Origin: Macrostomum hystrix
Taxonomy: Eukaryota; Platyhelminthes; Macrostomidae
Assembly: GCA_950097015.1 (NCBI GenBank)
Contig: CATNEN010000039.1
Coordinates: 13,424,501-13,488,500 of the forward strand
DNA: 64,000 bases
Direction of reading: 5' to 3'
The translations under genes and the position numbers were made by a program. The notes under the pieces were generated by a model. The model saw only the letters and a list, made by a program, of their open reading frames with translations, was not told where the DNA came from and did no database searches. Positions 12,818 to 25,377 of this stretch are shown here, piece after piece. The first letter of the stretch is position 1. Every line of letters starts with the position of its first letter.

Positions 12818-13055
12818 TGTGATAGCAATGAGATAAGGTGAGAGACAATGATGAGATAAGGTGTGAGAAAATGATGAGATAGGGTGAGAGACAATGATGA
12901 GATATGGTGAGAGACAATGATGTGATAAGGTGACAGACAATGATGAGATAGGGTGTATGACTATGATGAGATAGGGTGAGAGAAGAGGAAGACGGTGAGA
13001 TGAGGTGAGAGATAGATAATGAGATGGGGTGAGATGGAGATGATGAGAAGGGATG
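12818..13055. repeat. 23-bp minisatellite
   Basis: About ten diverged copies of a 23-bp unit containing GATGAGATAAGGTGAGAGAC. Similar GATGAGATAGTGTGAGAG sequence reappears at about 17040-17065. Confidence 0.9.
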
Positions 13056-13734
13056 AGATGATTGTGCTTGAGAGTATTCTAATATCAATTTTTCGATTTA
13101 ATCAAGATGAGCTTTCTGGCCTAGGATAAATATGAAAAGTGCAAATTAGTTTACTTTTAAAACGGCCAAAAAACTTACCTGATTTGGCGTTGATTTATTT
13201 TTCAAACTTGTTCGGAACTAAAATCTGTCAGGGTTGCCCGAGTAGATCTTCTAGTTCTAGTTTACTATGGTCGATAAAATCTGTCGTCGAATCAAATATT
13301 TCTGGCGCCTATTTTATCCCCTGCCTGGAGGGACACGGTGTATCGACGCGAGCTGAAGAGCCTCGCCTGGTTACGCCTTTCCAAAGTTGCTTTTTACTGG
13401 CTCACGAATCTGTGTTGAAGGACTTAGCCGCTGTCAAGGCACTTTCTTAACCGCGTTGAATCAGGATAGGAAGAGTTAATTGAAGGCTATCGACTCTCGT
13501 GTCGAGGTCTGCATTCGCTCCACTGTCTCTCCCTCTCTCTCTTTCTCTCTAATTTTATTTTATTCTCGGAACAGAATGTGAAGTGATGGACCCAAACTAG
13601 GCTTGCTCTCATTGGCTGCCGTTGTCAACCAATTACGTTGTCAATCAATTAGGTATATTTTCTAGGAAAATGTTTCTAGAATGTATATTGCATGCATATA
13701 TTTTATCTTATCACCGTTATCACTCTGTCACCAT
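13056..13734. other. Intergenic, nothing recognised
   Basis: Unique-looking sequence with a short CT-rich tract near 13527-13550. No gene seen. Confidence 0.4.
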
Positions 13735-14560
13735 GTCACTCTGACACTCTGTCACTCTGTCACTCTGTCACTCTGTCACTCTGTCACTCTGTCCCACTGT
13801 CACTCTGTCCCACTGTCACTCTGTCCCACTGTCACTCTGTCCCACTGTCACTCTGTCCCACTGTCACTCTATCCCACTGTCACTCTGTCCTACTGTCACT
13901 CTGTCCCACTGTCACTCTGTCCCACTGTCACTCTGTCCCAATGTCACTCTGTCCCAATGTCACTCTGTCCCACTGTAACTCTGTCCCACTGTCACTCTGT
14001 CCCACTGTCACTCTGTCCCACTGTCACTCTGTCCCACTGTCACTCTGTCCCACTGTCACTCTGTCCCACTGTCACTCTGTCCCACTGTCACTCTGTCCCA
14101 CTGTCACTCTGTCCCACTGTCACTCTGTCCTACTGTCACTCTGTCCCACTGTCACTCTATCCCACTGTCACTCTGTCCCACTGTCACTCTGTCCCACTGT
14201 CACTCTGTCCCACTGTCACTCTGTCCTACTGTCACTCTGTCCCACTGTCACTCTGTCCCACTGTCACTCTGTCCCACTGTCACTCTATCCCACTGTCACT
14301 CTGTCCTACTGTCACTCTGTCCCACTGTCACTCTGTCCCACTGTCACTCTATCCCACTGTCACTCTGTCCCACTGTCACTCTGTCCCACTGTCACTCTAT
14401 CCCACTGTCACTCTGTCCCACTGTCACTCTGTCCTACTGTCACTCTGTCCCACTGTCACTCTGTCCTACTGTCACTCTGTCCCACTGTCACTCTGTCACT
14501 CTATTACTTTGCCACTCTGTCACTCTGTCACACTGTCCCTCTATCACTCTGTCACTCTCA
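13735..14560. repeat. 16-bp minisatellite (CCCACTGTCACTCTGT)n
   Basis: About 50 copies of CCCACTGTCACTCTGT, with (GTCACTCT)n at both ends suggesting growth from an 8-bp precursor. The long THR/CYS/LEU-rich translations are artefacts of the repeat. Confidence 0.97.
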
Positions 14561-15580
14561 CAATTGTCTGGCTTATTAATCATGCTTAGTTCTATGTAAT
14601 AAATTTTTCTTCTCCAATCCATTACGATCGTTCTGCCCGAACCTAAATTCAATGGATTTTTCAGTAGTTTATGGTTCGCCAATCAGTTTTTATATTACTA
14701 AAATCAAGACAATTTTTTATTTCCCAATAAAAAGTCGACCAATTTCCACAGCCATACGCCGCAACTCCCACGCGCAGTCAATGACAGATGGTATCCAATG
14801 CTGCATTAATTTGTTTGTTTACCTGCTAGTTTTGATGAATTAGCTTCTGCTGCAATGGCTCAATGTGCCGATTGATAATAATAATGATAATGCATTGGAG
14901 TGAGTTATTAAGCAAGATTCATATTTTACAAACTGCTAGAATAATTTTTCATCACCATGAGTACGAAAAGAAATGCCCCAGCCTAATTTGTAATGTACAG
15001 GCACTGGCCAGCAGCTCCAAAGTCGGTGTACAACAGTTCAGTCCATGGACTGTTTCCAATAACTTAAAACCGGAAATTGATGAATCAGTTAACTAATTAG
15101 TTTTGAAAAAAAGCTTTCTATAGTCAGACTTCTCTGCTAAATTATTTGTCTTGACTTGACACGTCTACCTTAAAATATTGCTTTCCACGAAAATCTGAGT
15201 CAAAGTTTTGTGTTCTAGAAACTTCCTGGATCAGGCAGACAGTCATTCCATTTGCCTCTGTAAAGTCATTTTATTAAATGTTTTTTTTGCTTTTGCCACG
15301 CAGGGTAAGTATATGCTCAGAATTTCTGTGAGGAGACGGGAGAAGACTTTATAGCAGCAGCGGCAGCAGCGGGGTTGAGTCGATTTAGTTAGGTTTTTTT
15401 GGACGGGCACTAATTAATTATGCATCATGATGGCTACTGAGGTGCGTCTGCAACTGTCTGTCAGCTTCACTGTGGTCCTCATCTCTGCCCTAAACTCAAA
15501 ATGGAGATTTGAGAACTTTAACTGATACAGACGACGCTGATAAAATACACGACACTGAAGATAATAATTTGTTTGATTGT
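14561..15580. other. Intergenic with a SINE B fragment
   Basis: No gene recognised. CAGTTCAGTCCATGGACTG at about 15029-15050 is a lone fragment of SINE family B. Confidence 0.5.
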
Positions 15581-15584
15581 GAAG

Positions 15585-15980
15585 ATGAGACTCAAAATGA
15601 GAATATGAGACTCAAGATGAGAATATGAGACTCAAGATGAGAATATGAGACTCAAGATGAGAATATGAGACTCAAGATGAGAATATGAGACTCAAGATGA
15701 GAATATGAGACTCAAGATGAGAATATGAGACTCAAGATAAGAATATGAGACTCAAGATGAGAATATGAGACTCAAGATAAGAATATGATACTCAAGATAA
15801 GAATATGAGACTCAAGATGAGAATATGAGACTCAAGATAAGAATATGATACTCAAGATAAGAATATGAGACTCAAGATGAGAATATGAGACTCAAGATAA
15901 GAATATGAGACTCAAGATAAGAATATGAGACTGAAGACGAGAAGATAAGACTGAAGATGAGAAGATAAGACTGAAGATAA
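15585..15980. repeat. 20-bp minisatellite (GAGAATATGAGACTCAAGAT)n
   Basis: About 18 copies of GAGAATATGAGACTCAAGAT with a GATAAGAATAT variant. It is purine-rich on the plus strand and degenerates at the right end. Confidence 0.96.
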
Positions 15981-16292
15981 GACGAGCCTCGAAATAAGAA
16001 AAAAATACTCAAGATAAGAAGATGAGATTAACTATAAAAGATGAAATAGACATATTTTCACCTTCTATTTCCTATAAATTTGATATTGTACCCAAACAAG
16101 TCTTACTTTACGAGCATCCTCCCATTATTATTCATATAAAAAATTTATGAACACTATTAATATCTGCATTCGCATTAATCAGAAGTAAGGAGAAAGAAAA
16201 TTCACGTAAAATTCTAATTAGCGATGATCCACGTAATCTGCGCTTTGTCACGTTTAGTTTGGTTGCTTTGTTGTCTTTAAATATTCTGTGGT

Positions 16293-16682
16293 GAGATAGC
16301 TGAGGTGTCAGATAGCTGAGGTGTCAGATAGCTGAGGTGTCAGATAGCTGAGGTGTCAGATAGCTGAGGTGTCAGATAGCTGAGGTGTCAGATAGCTGGG
16401 GTGTCAGATAGCTGAGGTGTCAGATAGCTGAGGTGTCAGATAGTTGAGGTGTCAGATAGCTGAGGTGTCAGATAGCTGAGGTGTCAGATAGCTGAGGTGT
16501 CAGATAGCTGAGGTGTCAGATAGCTGAGGTGTCAGATAGCTGAGGTGTCAGATAGCTGAGGTGTCAGATAGCTGAGGTGTCAGATAGCTGAGGTGTCAGA
16601 TAGCTGAGGTGTCAGATAGTTGAGGTGTCAGATAGCTGAGGTGTCAGATAGCTGAGGTGTCAGATAGCTGAGGTGTCAGATC
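16293..16682. repeat. 16-bp minisatellite (GTGTCAGATAGCTGAG)n
   Basis: About 24 almost identical copies of GTGTCAGATAGCTGAG. Low divergence suggests recent expansion or homogenisation. Confidence 0.97.
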
Positions 16683-16689
16683 AAGACGC

Positions 16690-17130
16690 CAAGTTCTCTA
16701 TGTTTTGGCGCGATTTCGGAAATTCCTAAGAGCCGTGCTTCTGTTGCATTGTTTAATAAGCATCGGATTAAAAATTAATAAACGAAACAATTAATAACAG
16801 TTATTTAACCATCACAACTTCAGCAAAATCTATTTCAAAGTAGTACAAAAACCAAAGCAAAATCATTTGCTTCAAAATTACCCATGAGTCGGGCATGACT
16901 TATGACAGAACCTGAAACTAAAATTTAGAGTGATACTACTTTTAGTAGAAATCACACCAGATTACGAAAGGAAAAAAAAGCACGAATTCGTCATGAAATC
17001 CGTCACCCATCATCCATCATCTATGATAGGGAGAGAGAAAATGATGAGATAGTGTGAGAGAAAATGATAATATGATAAGATTATCATAATCTATCATCCA
17101 TCACCATAATCCATCGGATAATACGTCGTC
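16690..17130. other. Intergenic, nothing recognised
   Basis: AT-rich sequence that grades into CATCCATC-type repeats after about 17000. No gene seen. Confidence 0.4.
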
Positions 17131-17139
17131 CTGAGATCC

Positions 17140-17556
17140 ATCGCCCATCGCCCATCACCCATCATCCATCATCCATCATCCATCATCCATCATCCATCAT
17201 CCATCATCTATCATCCATCATCCATCATCCATCATCCATCATCCATCATCCATCATCCATCATCCATCATCCATCATCCATCATCCATCATCCATCATCC
17301 ATCATCCATCATCCATCATCCATCATCCATCATCCATCATCCATCATCCATCATCCATCATCCATCATTCATCACCCATCATCCATCATCCATCATCCAT
17401 CATCCATCATCCATCATCCATCATCCATCATCCATCATCCATCATCCATCATCCATCATCCATCATTCATCACCCATCATCCATCATCCATCATCCATCA
17501 TCCATCATCCATCATCCATCATCCATCATCCATCATCCATCATCCATCATCCATCA
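17140..17556. repeat. 7-bp microsatellite (ATCCATC)n abutting a stop codon
   Basis: About 55 copies of ATCCATC. The array runs into the stop codon of the HHD-PDZ gene: the TCA at 17554-17556 (TGA on the minus strand) is also the last repeat triplet, so the 3' UTR starts as pure repeat. Confidence 0.97.
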
Positions 17557-20500
17557 GACACACTGGTCCTCGCGGCCAGTTGAAGCGTTGTCGCCGCGGT
17601 CAGCAGGCGCCAGGCTGAGTCGAATTCTCGGCCTACTGCGCACGGCCAGAGCCAGCTGCTGCAGGGTCATGTTGGCCACGGATTCGCCCTCCACTTCTAG
17701 CAGCTGATCACCAGGCTGAATGCCCTGAAGTGCAGTGATTTATAGAGACAGTGAAGTATTTTAACAATAGAAAAAGACGAGGCTATTTTTCCCCTGGGGA
17801 AGGACTGCCTACTTCAAGATAGCCTCCCAAACCGAATGACCGATTTTCGTGAAATTCCACCAACTGAATCAAAATTTTCAACCCTTCACGATGAACTAAC
17901 TTTCAAAGCCGTGGGAGCCAGCACCGTTGAGATTTTCAGCGCTTCTCATTGAATACCCGGGTGACAAGGGCAACTAACAAATAGCATTGCTCTGTGTATA
18001 AGCCTCATTAGAGCAGAACATTTTAGCCCGTGTTCTGGATTTTAATGGCGATTGGTTGAATATTTTGAGAGATGACAGAGAAATAAATGTGGGTAATTGA
18101 TAAAAAACAGTATTATGATGGCTTAGCAAGCACGACATCTGAGGTTCGACACCCGAGCTCAGAAGCACCCACCTCATCGTATGCGGGACTGCCCGTAGCC
18201 ACCGAGGCGATCACGAAGGGCGACCGATGCGCCCGCTGCATCGTCAGCAGCTCGCGAGCCGTGGCCACTCGCACCGACAAGCCGAAGGAGTCGGACCTGG
18301 GCTCTTTCAGCAGAGTGACTCGTTTCAGTCGATCAGCTGACTGTTGATTGACAGGTGGACGAGGAGGTCTGCTCAGATAGAAGCTCGATGCCTGACCGAA
18401 CTGTTGCTGCTGCTGCTGCTGCTGCAGACCCTGCGACCAGAATTGGCTCCAAGGGAAGTAGCCGCCAGAGTTGATGGTGTACATTGGGGAGGCCACCGAA
18501 TGATGAAACAGATGGGAGCCGGCATAGTGAGCCGAAATCGGCACGAAACAATAGCCGAAAGGCGGCAGTGGCGGCGGAGGCGGCATCGAGTTGGCCCCGA
18601 TCTGAGGCCTCGGCAGCGACTGACTTGCGGTTTGGAATTCAGCTGAAGTTGAGGGGTGTCAAGACGATGTGTGATTAACAGCAGGACTACCAAGCCATTT
18701 TGCCGCCCTTTTTCTATACCAAGCAGGCCGGGCCCCTGAAATTTTTTTAGCAGCGTTGGTTGGTGACTGATTGGCTGATACACAAGGCGATGGGGTCCTG
18801 TGGTTGAGCTGCGCCTAGTATTTAGGTTTGATCAGTGAAATTGGATAAATTCGAGTCGGGGTTCCATAGTGGCCTATTTCCACCTGTTGTAGCCCTTGAA
18901 GGTCCAGCAAATCCGTCTAGATAAAGCTAGGTGAGCACCGAAGACGGAGATGATGCAGGCACATTCGGGTGACATGCTGATCAATTTTGAAGGCCTGGCA
19001 AGGCCGCACTGAGGCGCAGTGCTAATTTGTATATAGGGGTGTATGAAATACACTAGCGCTTATGGGAAAAATCTGACATTCGACCAGAAACATTGAATAT
19101 CTCGACGGTCTGAAGAGCTGGCGACTTGATTATTGTTTCAGAAGATGCGCAACAAAAAGTTGGCGTGTTCTTGAGTTTCGTGTGCTTGCCACAACATTTT
19201 TTTTGGGGGGGCCATTTTTTCCTGACAATTTTTTGTACCGCATCCGAACGGAACAACGCAAGCTCCCCGCCTTGGCAGTTCTACTGTCTAATTCTAATTC
19301 ATAATAAATAACTACTAAGTATCCCTGCCCCGATTGGGCCAGATGTGCAGCCGACAGCACAGCCGCAGCTATTGCGCGGCGCATCTGAAGGCTGCGTACG
19401 GCTGTTCAGTCCATGGACTGGGGGGACGCCACACCCACCCTCAATCATCCCAGCTGATGCTGGTACCCATTTAACAGCTGGGTAAAATAACGCAACGCAG
19501 AGTTTTGTGTCTTTCCAGCAGTGTCGAGAATCGAGCCCCCGACCTCTAGTAGTGAGTCCGACACTCAAATCACTAGGCAACAATCCCAATGAGTTAGAAA
19601 TGCTTACATATAACAGATCTTATTTCCAACTTTCAATCCTTCAAATATTCACTACGGAAATCCCACTTTGCAATCGCCCTTCTTAAAATCTCATTTTCTA
19701 ATCCCTCTCAAGTTACTTAATGGTAATAACAAACAAGTGAAACTTTGTTCAATTGCTGGCCTCTATAAAAAGTACATTGCGTCGACAGTTTTAGAATTCC
19801 GGGCTGCACACTTGCAGGAAAACTTTGTCCCGAAAATTAGTCAGCGATGCGTTTCGAAAAGATGGGAAAAGAGAGATTTACCAGGGCACCAAAAGCTGTT
19901 GTTTACTCTAGGACAGAGTGGCGGACAGATGCCGGGCCTGGGTGGGCATCGGACTGTGGCACTATTGCCAGTTTGCACCACAAACAGTCAGGGCAATGTT
20001 TTTGTACGAAGGGGAAAATCCGTGTTGAGGGGAACACAGGATGAACTAACTGTCAAAGCTAAGTCTTAATATGATGGGGATGGCTATATTGGTGGTTTTA
20101 GACACCAGACACCCCGTTGAATATCTCGTCGCTTCCGATGTCATGTCATCCTGGAAAAAATTTGCCCGAGTTCTGGATTTTCAGGGCGATCGGGTTGAAT
20201 ACGAGCTACGAGCTTGCGTTTTGGGAGCTACAGAAAAAATAACATTTTGGGTCTTTGGAATGCAACCGTGGTCTTTCGTCTGTAAAAGGCCACGATAAAT
20301 CGATAATGCAAGATAAGAAGGGCAGAGTGTGCGACAGTGGGTTAGAAACGGACCAATCAGAAAGCTTTAGAGGAAAGAGCTAGAAATAGATTAAAGACTG
20401 AGAGAGGTGAGAGGCAAGACCCCCATAGAGTGAACGCAATCGGATTCGCTGAGCTCTCATTGGCTGGATTGTACTAGCTATTTTTATAGTTAAACTTTTT

Positions 20501-23500
20501 AGAGTGGGGTGGGTGTCTCGTTTTGAGTAACTCTATTCCCCCAGTCAATGAGACCACACTGAAGTTCTCGAGTCTTCTTTAGAGAGAAGAAATTCCATCA
20601 AGTATTATACCTTTTTGCGTTCTATTTGGGCTAAATTGAAAACTGTTAGTATTGGGGCTGGGTGACGGGCTCGCTGATCGATATTAGGGGTAGGGGTGAG
20701 ATAACCCTATAGCCAATGAGCATGAGGGGGTTAATTTGTAAGTCAAAATATAGAATGTATTAAAAATGATTATAATATCAGAAACTAAAAGCGAAACAAG
20801 AAAGGGGAATTTGTTTATTTGATCTGCCACAGTACTATTGACTTTCACATCTTCATTGCAACCCATCATGACAGCTGACTGTGCTGTACAAAATTTTTTT
20901 ATGAAACGAAAAGAAGTTTTCCTTTTACAAAAGCTTAAATTAAAAAAGTGCATCGTGTCCCAGCGCCTGCGCATTTCCTCCCTGGCTCTTCTGTATGTGA
21001 ACTTTTCGTAGGACTGCCTGCATCTATAAAACTGTCGGACTGCACTCGTACCAGGCTGGGGATCAGGAGAAAATATCTAGGCATGGAAACAATGTACAGC
21101 CAGAATAGGTAGGGAATGGACGCAGAGGGACTGTAAATGGCATTTGGGGGCTACCGATTTCTGGTCCGAAAACCTCCCGCTTTTTACACCCATTCGCCAA
21201 GATTTTCTAGGTTGTAAACTGTAAACTGCGACCAGTGCCAAATGAAGATTCTAGTCTCACCTTTACTACCGGAGTTTCAATTAGCAAAAGCAGAATAACT
21301 TTTCTGGTGTCTTGTCGAATCAAGCTAAGAGTATGGTAACTATCCATCTTATGCAGTCTGTCATTATTTAATTTTTCTAATTGCGGTTTCCTTTTCAGAT
21401 CCTCACCTGCCAAGTCGCACTGCACCTCTCTATCAGAAGTCTCCGGCAAGCCGTGGAGTCGCTGCCGCTCGACTCCAGAATCCAGCGACATCGGAGCCGC
21501 ATCGAAATCCTCGGGCAGAGAGGCGGGCACCCCGACAACGGCCCTGGGATGCCGGGACTTGAGAAATTCGCCCTCCAGCTGGGAGGAGGTGAGCGACGCC
21601 TGATCCTCGGAGCGGCCAGCCGCCGTAGCCGACGGAGCGTAGAGAAGGCGGTAGATTTGCTGCTCCACCACCGCCTGATTAGTCGGGGTGTCCGCGGCTG
21701 AGCCGTCTGCAGTGATTGCGGTTTAACGAAAAGAAAAATTATATTTTTTTGCAAGAGGGCTATGGACAATGACCCGTCATTTGGCGACACTAGACCCGCA
21801 GCCAGCGGGGAGGCAATTCTGCCCATTCCGCCGACTCCTGAGCACACAATCACACAGGTGTGTACATCCGCCCAGACCGTCTCGTCGTCGAGCACACTTT
21901 ACTATGCACTTTAAAGTGTACACTTTACTATGCCTTCGAGATTAGCCCTCTAGAGCGTAAACTACACTACAAGCCCACAGGGACTGAGCGGAATCGAGCT
22001 CGGCACCTTGGTGCGAGACGCAGACTTGTTAAAGCGTTATCAAATGATGTGCCGAGGCCGAATGGCTAAGTCTCAATCGATAGGTCAATTGGTCGATGAA
22101 AAATTGGTCGATGAGATTTCATCAACGATTTGATTTGATTTAAAAGAGAGGGAGAAATTGTATTTTAATTATACAGGTGTCTATGCAGGTGTCTATGAAA
22201 GGGCGTACTCGAGTGTTAAAAACACATTTTAGTTGGCTAGTCTGCCTTGAAGCTAACCTCCATGAGAATTGCTTCTTCCGTCGGTCGTCCGTCTGCGCCG
22301 ATGTCGCTGTCGATGCTGCGGCCTCCTCCGACGCTCTTCCGGTTCGCCTGGCGAGAAAGCCAGCGTCGACTGCAGATCTTTTTGCTGCTTGAGCTTCTCC
22401 TCAAGGGCTCGGCGCGGACTGTTCAGTGCCCAGAAGCCTTTGTCTCGCAGTTCGGACAGCGGCAGTCGTGACTTCGCTGCAGTGGTAGTCGCCGAAACGC
22501 CATTCAATCTGGCGTCCTCGACATCGTTGTCATCGCTGTCGTCTTCGTCATAGTCGCCGCTGCTTTCATCGTTATCGTCGAAGTCGTCGCGAGCGCCGCT
22601 ACTGCCGGCGGTGGATAGAATTGATGCCATGCCCGCGGCTGCTGCTGCGATCGGCGGCTCCTCCTCCTCCGACGAGAACAGAGGAAGCTTGGATCTGTAT
22701 CGCACCTGAGGATGGGAGGCGGTTCGGATAGGGGCATGGGATTGTGTGGCATACTTTTTTGACAGGTGTCTCACTTGTATCTCGAGTGACATCTGTTCCA
22801 AAAAATGTTTGGTGTCAAGCATACCTGAAAAGTAGCCGATCTCAGCTTAATAACCGAAGTCGCCCTGTCATCAGACAGCTTCCGTATCTGGGCACTGTCG
22901 GACAGGGTGATTCTCTCATTCGCTGCGGACACCGCCGCGGCCCTGAGTCGTTGAGCGGCCGCTGCGGCCGCCGCCGCAGCCGCCGTCGCGTCGCTGATGC
23001 GAATGGCGCCGCTCAAACTGCTTCTACCAGTCGAACGTCGAACGTCAAACTTTGCTCCGGCCGACGTTCGCGTATTGAGGGTTCGGCTGGCATCGCCGAT
23101 GCTACCGACACCTCCGTCAACGCCCTGTTTGCTCATGCCGCCTCTGCCAAGCGAAAGTGATGCCATCTTCTGGCCGAAACGCTGCTCAAACTCAGCAGCA
23201 ATGTGGCTGTCCTGTGGGATGCCGTAGCTTAATGGCAGATTCGACTGCCTCAAGAAAGTAGCAATACCTGAAGATCCCCAAGCAACTCCCTGAAGATCCC
23301 CAAGCAACTGCATGAAGATCCCCAAGCAACTACATGAAGATCCCCAAGCAACTACCTGAAGATCCCCAAGCAACTACATGAAGATCCCGCAGCAAACTTG
23401 GGAAAAGGCACGCACCCGCAGTAGCAGCTCGGCGCCCTTGAATCGGCTGCGGCACAGTTCAGCAAACTCGGGTCTCTGAGCCGCCGGAAGAAGCAGGACA

Positions 23501-24951
23501 ATCTCGCGCAGCAGATTCAGCTTTTTCGGCGAGTCTAAGATTGGCTCCAGGTAGTCGACAAACTGCTCTGTGGTCCTGGTGCAGCGAAACACCTTCAGAG
23601 CCTCCTTGAAGGTCTGGCACTCCTCCGAGTTCAGCACCTGGTGTGCCACTTTGCGGAGGCTCACACTCCTGAGGGAGCAATTGGTGATCTAGGCATTCAG
23701 GTGAGGCTGTGAGGATTTCAGATGAGGCTGTGAGGGTTTCAGGTGAGGCTGTGAGGCTTTCAGATGAGGCTGTGAGGCTTTCAGGTGAGGCTGTGAGGAT
23801 TTCAGGTGAGGCTGTGAGGGTTTCAGATGAGGCTGTGAGGATTTCAGATGAGGCTGTGAGGCTTTCAGATGAGGCTGCGAGGATTTCAGATGAGGCTGTG
23901 AGGGTTTCAGGTGAGGCTGTGAGGCTTTCAGGTGAGGCTGTGAGGCATTCAGGTGAGGCTGTGAGGGTTTCAGGTGAGTCTGTGAGGCATTCAAGAGAGG
24001 CTGTGAGGCATTCAGTAGAGGCTGTGAGGCTTTCAGTAGAGGCTGTGAGGCTTTCAGGTGAGGCTGTGAGGCATTCAGGTGAGGCTGTGAGGCTTTCAGG
24101 TGAGGCTGTGAGGCTGTGAGGGTTTCAGGTGAGGCTGTGAGGCTGTGAGGGTTTCAGGTGAGGCTGTGAGGCTGTGAGGGTTTCAGGTGAGGCTGTGAGG
24201 CTTTCAGGTGAGGCTGTGAGGCTTTCAGGTGAGGCTGTGAGGCTGTGAGGGTTTCAGGTGAGGCTGTGAGGCTGTGAGGGTTTCAGGTGAGGCTATGAGG
24301 CTGTGAGGGTTTCAGGTGAGGCTGTGAGGCTGTGAGGGTTTCAGGTGAGGCTGTGAGGCTGTGAGGGTTTCAGGTGAGGCTGAGGCTGTGAGGGTTTCAG
24401 GTGAGGCTGTGAGGCTGTGAGGGTTTCAAGTGAGGCTGTGAGGCTGTGAGGGTTTCAGGTGAGGCTGTGAGGCTGTGAGGGTTTCAGGTGAGGCTGTGAG
24501 GCTGTGAGGGTTTCAGGTGAGGCTGAGGCTGTGAGGGTTTCAGGTGAGGCTGTGAGGCTGTGAGGGTTTCAGGTGAGGCTGTGAGGCTGTGAGGGTTTCA
24601 GGTGAGGCTGTGAGGCTGTGAGGGTTTCAGGTGAGGCTGTGAGGCTTTCAGGTGAGGCTGTGAGGAGATATTGAATTTAACGGATTGAATATTAAACGAA
24701 AAAAATTGGAAATTTTTTTTGAGATTAAGTGAAATTGGTTTTCAACTAACTGAAGATTTTTTGATTAATATTTCAACAAACCAAGGAAGTGATTTTTTCG
24801 GAATCGAAATAAAAAGTACTTAATTTAACGAATAGTTTTGTTATTTTACCTCGTCATTTTAGAGTCATTGTGAATAGAAAAAAGGATAAAATGAGAAAAT
24901 ATTCGCGGGCACTCACTGGCTGTAGTTCCGTCTGTCCCGGGCAGAAGACAT
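17554..24951 (-). CDS. HHD-PDZ scaffold protein, resembling short whirlin
   Basis: Seven minus-strand exons: 24917-24951, 23416-23668, 22825-23244, 22258-22705, 21407-21706, 18173-18642 and 17554-17724. All have GT..AG borders and matching phases, giving 698 residues. Residues about 13-95 form a harmonin-homology domain (TFKEALKVFRCTRTTEQFVD, then LDSPKKLNLLREIVLLLP). The middle is acidic, Ala-, Gln- and Pro-rich. A PDZ domain lies at about 590-685, with FGLSV at the ligand-binding loop and GIQPGDQLLEVEGESV. In animals, HHD-PDZ proteins (whirlin, harmonin, PDZD7) scaffold stereocilia and photoreceptor cilia. One HHD plus one C-terminal PDZ matches the short whirlin isoform, lacking PDZ1 and PDZ2. 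The 12-residue first exon rests on splice phase and position and is the least certain. Confidence 0.82.
17800..18095 (+). repeat. Dispersed repeat D copy
   Basis: Lies in the last intron (17725-18172) of the HHD-PDZ gene. Shares CGATGAACTAACTTTC, a CCGTTGAGATTTTCAGC block and GGCGATTGGTTGAATATTTT with 26085-26440, and partly with 19.1-20.2 kb. The class is unknown: no terminal repeats or coding sequence are seen. Confidence 0.6.
19338..19590 (-). repeat. SINE family B copy
   Basis: The best preserved family B copy, in the intron 18643-21406. On the minus strand it starts with a tRNA-like region containing GGGGGCTCGATTCTCGAC and ends near CGGCTGCACATCTGG. Confidence 0.75.
19910..20240 (+). 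repeat. Dispersed repeat D copy, diverged
   Basis: Carries GGATGAACTAACTGTCAAAG, TTGAATATCTCGTCGC and a GATTTTCAGGGCGATCGGTT-like block, matching 17880-18080 and 26140-26410. Confidence 0.5.
20245..21200. other. Intronic sequence, nothing recognised
   Basis: Part of the long intron 18643-21406 of the HHD-PDZ gene. No coding similarity is seen. Confidence 0.45.
21766..22050 (-). repeat. SINE family A copy, degenerate
   Basis: Lies in the intron 21707-22257. Keeps GACACTAGACCCGCAGCCAG and GTGTGTACATC, but the middle and the tRNA-like head are decayed. Confidence 0.72.
23265..23395. repeat. 22-bp minisatellite filling a small intron
   Basis: About six copies of a 22-bp unit containing GAAGATCCCCAAGCAACTAC make up most of the 171-bp intron 23245-23415. 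On the minus strand, some units contain CTTCAGGTA, an AG|GT junction. Confidence 0.92.
23695..24668. repeat. 21-bp/29-bp minisatellite in intron 1 of the HHD-PDZ gene
   Basis: The left half has a 21-bp unit containing GGTGAGGCTGTGAGGCTTTC. The right half has a 29-bp form carrying an extra TGTGAGGC, so one array holds two unit lengths. It lies between coding exons 1 and 2. Confidence 0.96.
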
Positions 24952-25377
24952 CACTACCTGGACTAAATCCTGATTGTTTCTTCTAAGCCTAAAAAGGTTG
25001 CGTTTTTTCGCAGGTGTTCCTTGAGCACAGAAAAAGTACCTTTCAATGAGAAGTTGTTTGTGTGCGCCTGGGTCCAATGGTCCAATGGGCACAACTAAAT
25101 GTGCACTCTCCGTTGGTGTCCAGTTTGCCTGCCTATTTCTATAGACTGCTGCTCCGTATGATATGTTGTGTCCCAATTCCTATCCCTGTGCACTCGGGGC
25201 AAAGTGTGGAGCCAATGGCAGGCTTTTCTTTGTCTCTCTTTCCTGTAGCGCTTTTTGGTATTTTACCGCTAGTTATTTTCATTGGCAAGTGCTAATTATT
25301 ACCTCTATGGTACAACTATCGTGCTGGATTACACTAAACAACGAGGCAAATAGTTGAAGGCCGGTTATTAGACGTCC

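Noticed and set aside
13681-14589. A frame of about 300 residues rich in Ser, Leu, Cys, His and Thr
   Set aside because: It is a translation of the 16-bp array; two plus-strand frames are open together, which shows lack of coding constraint.
13735-17556. CRISPR-like regularly spaced repeats
   Set aside because: The arrays are contiguous tandem units with no unique spacers, in animal DNA.
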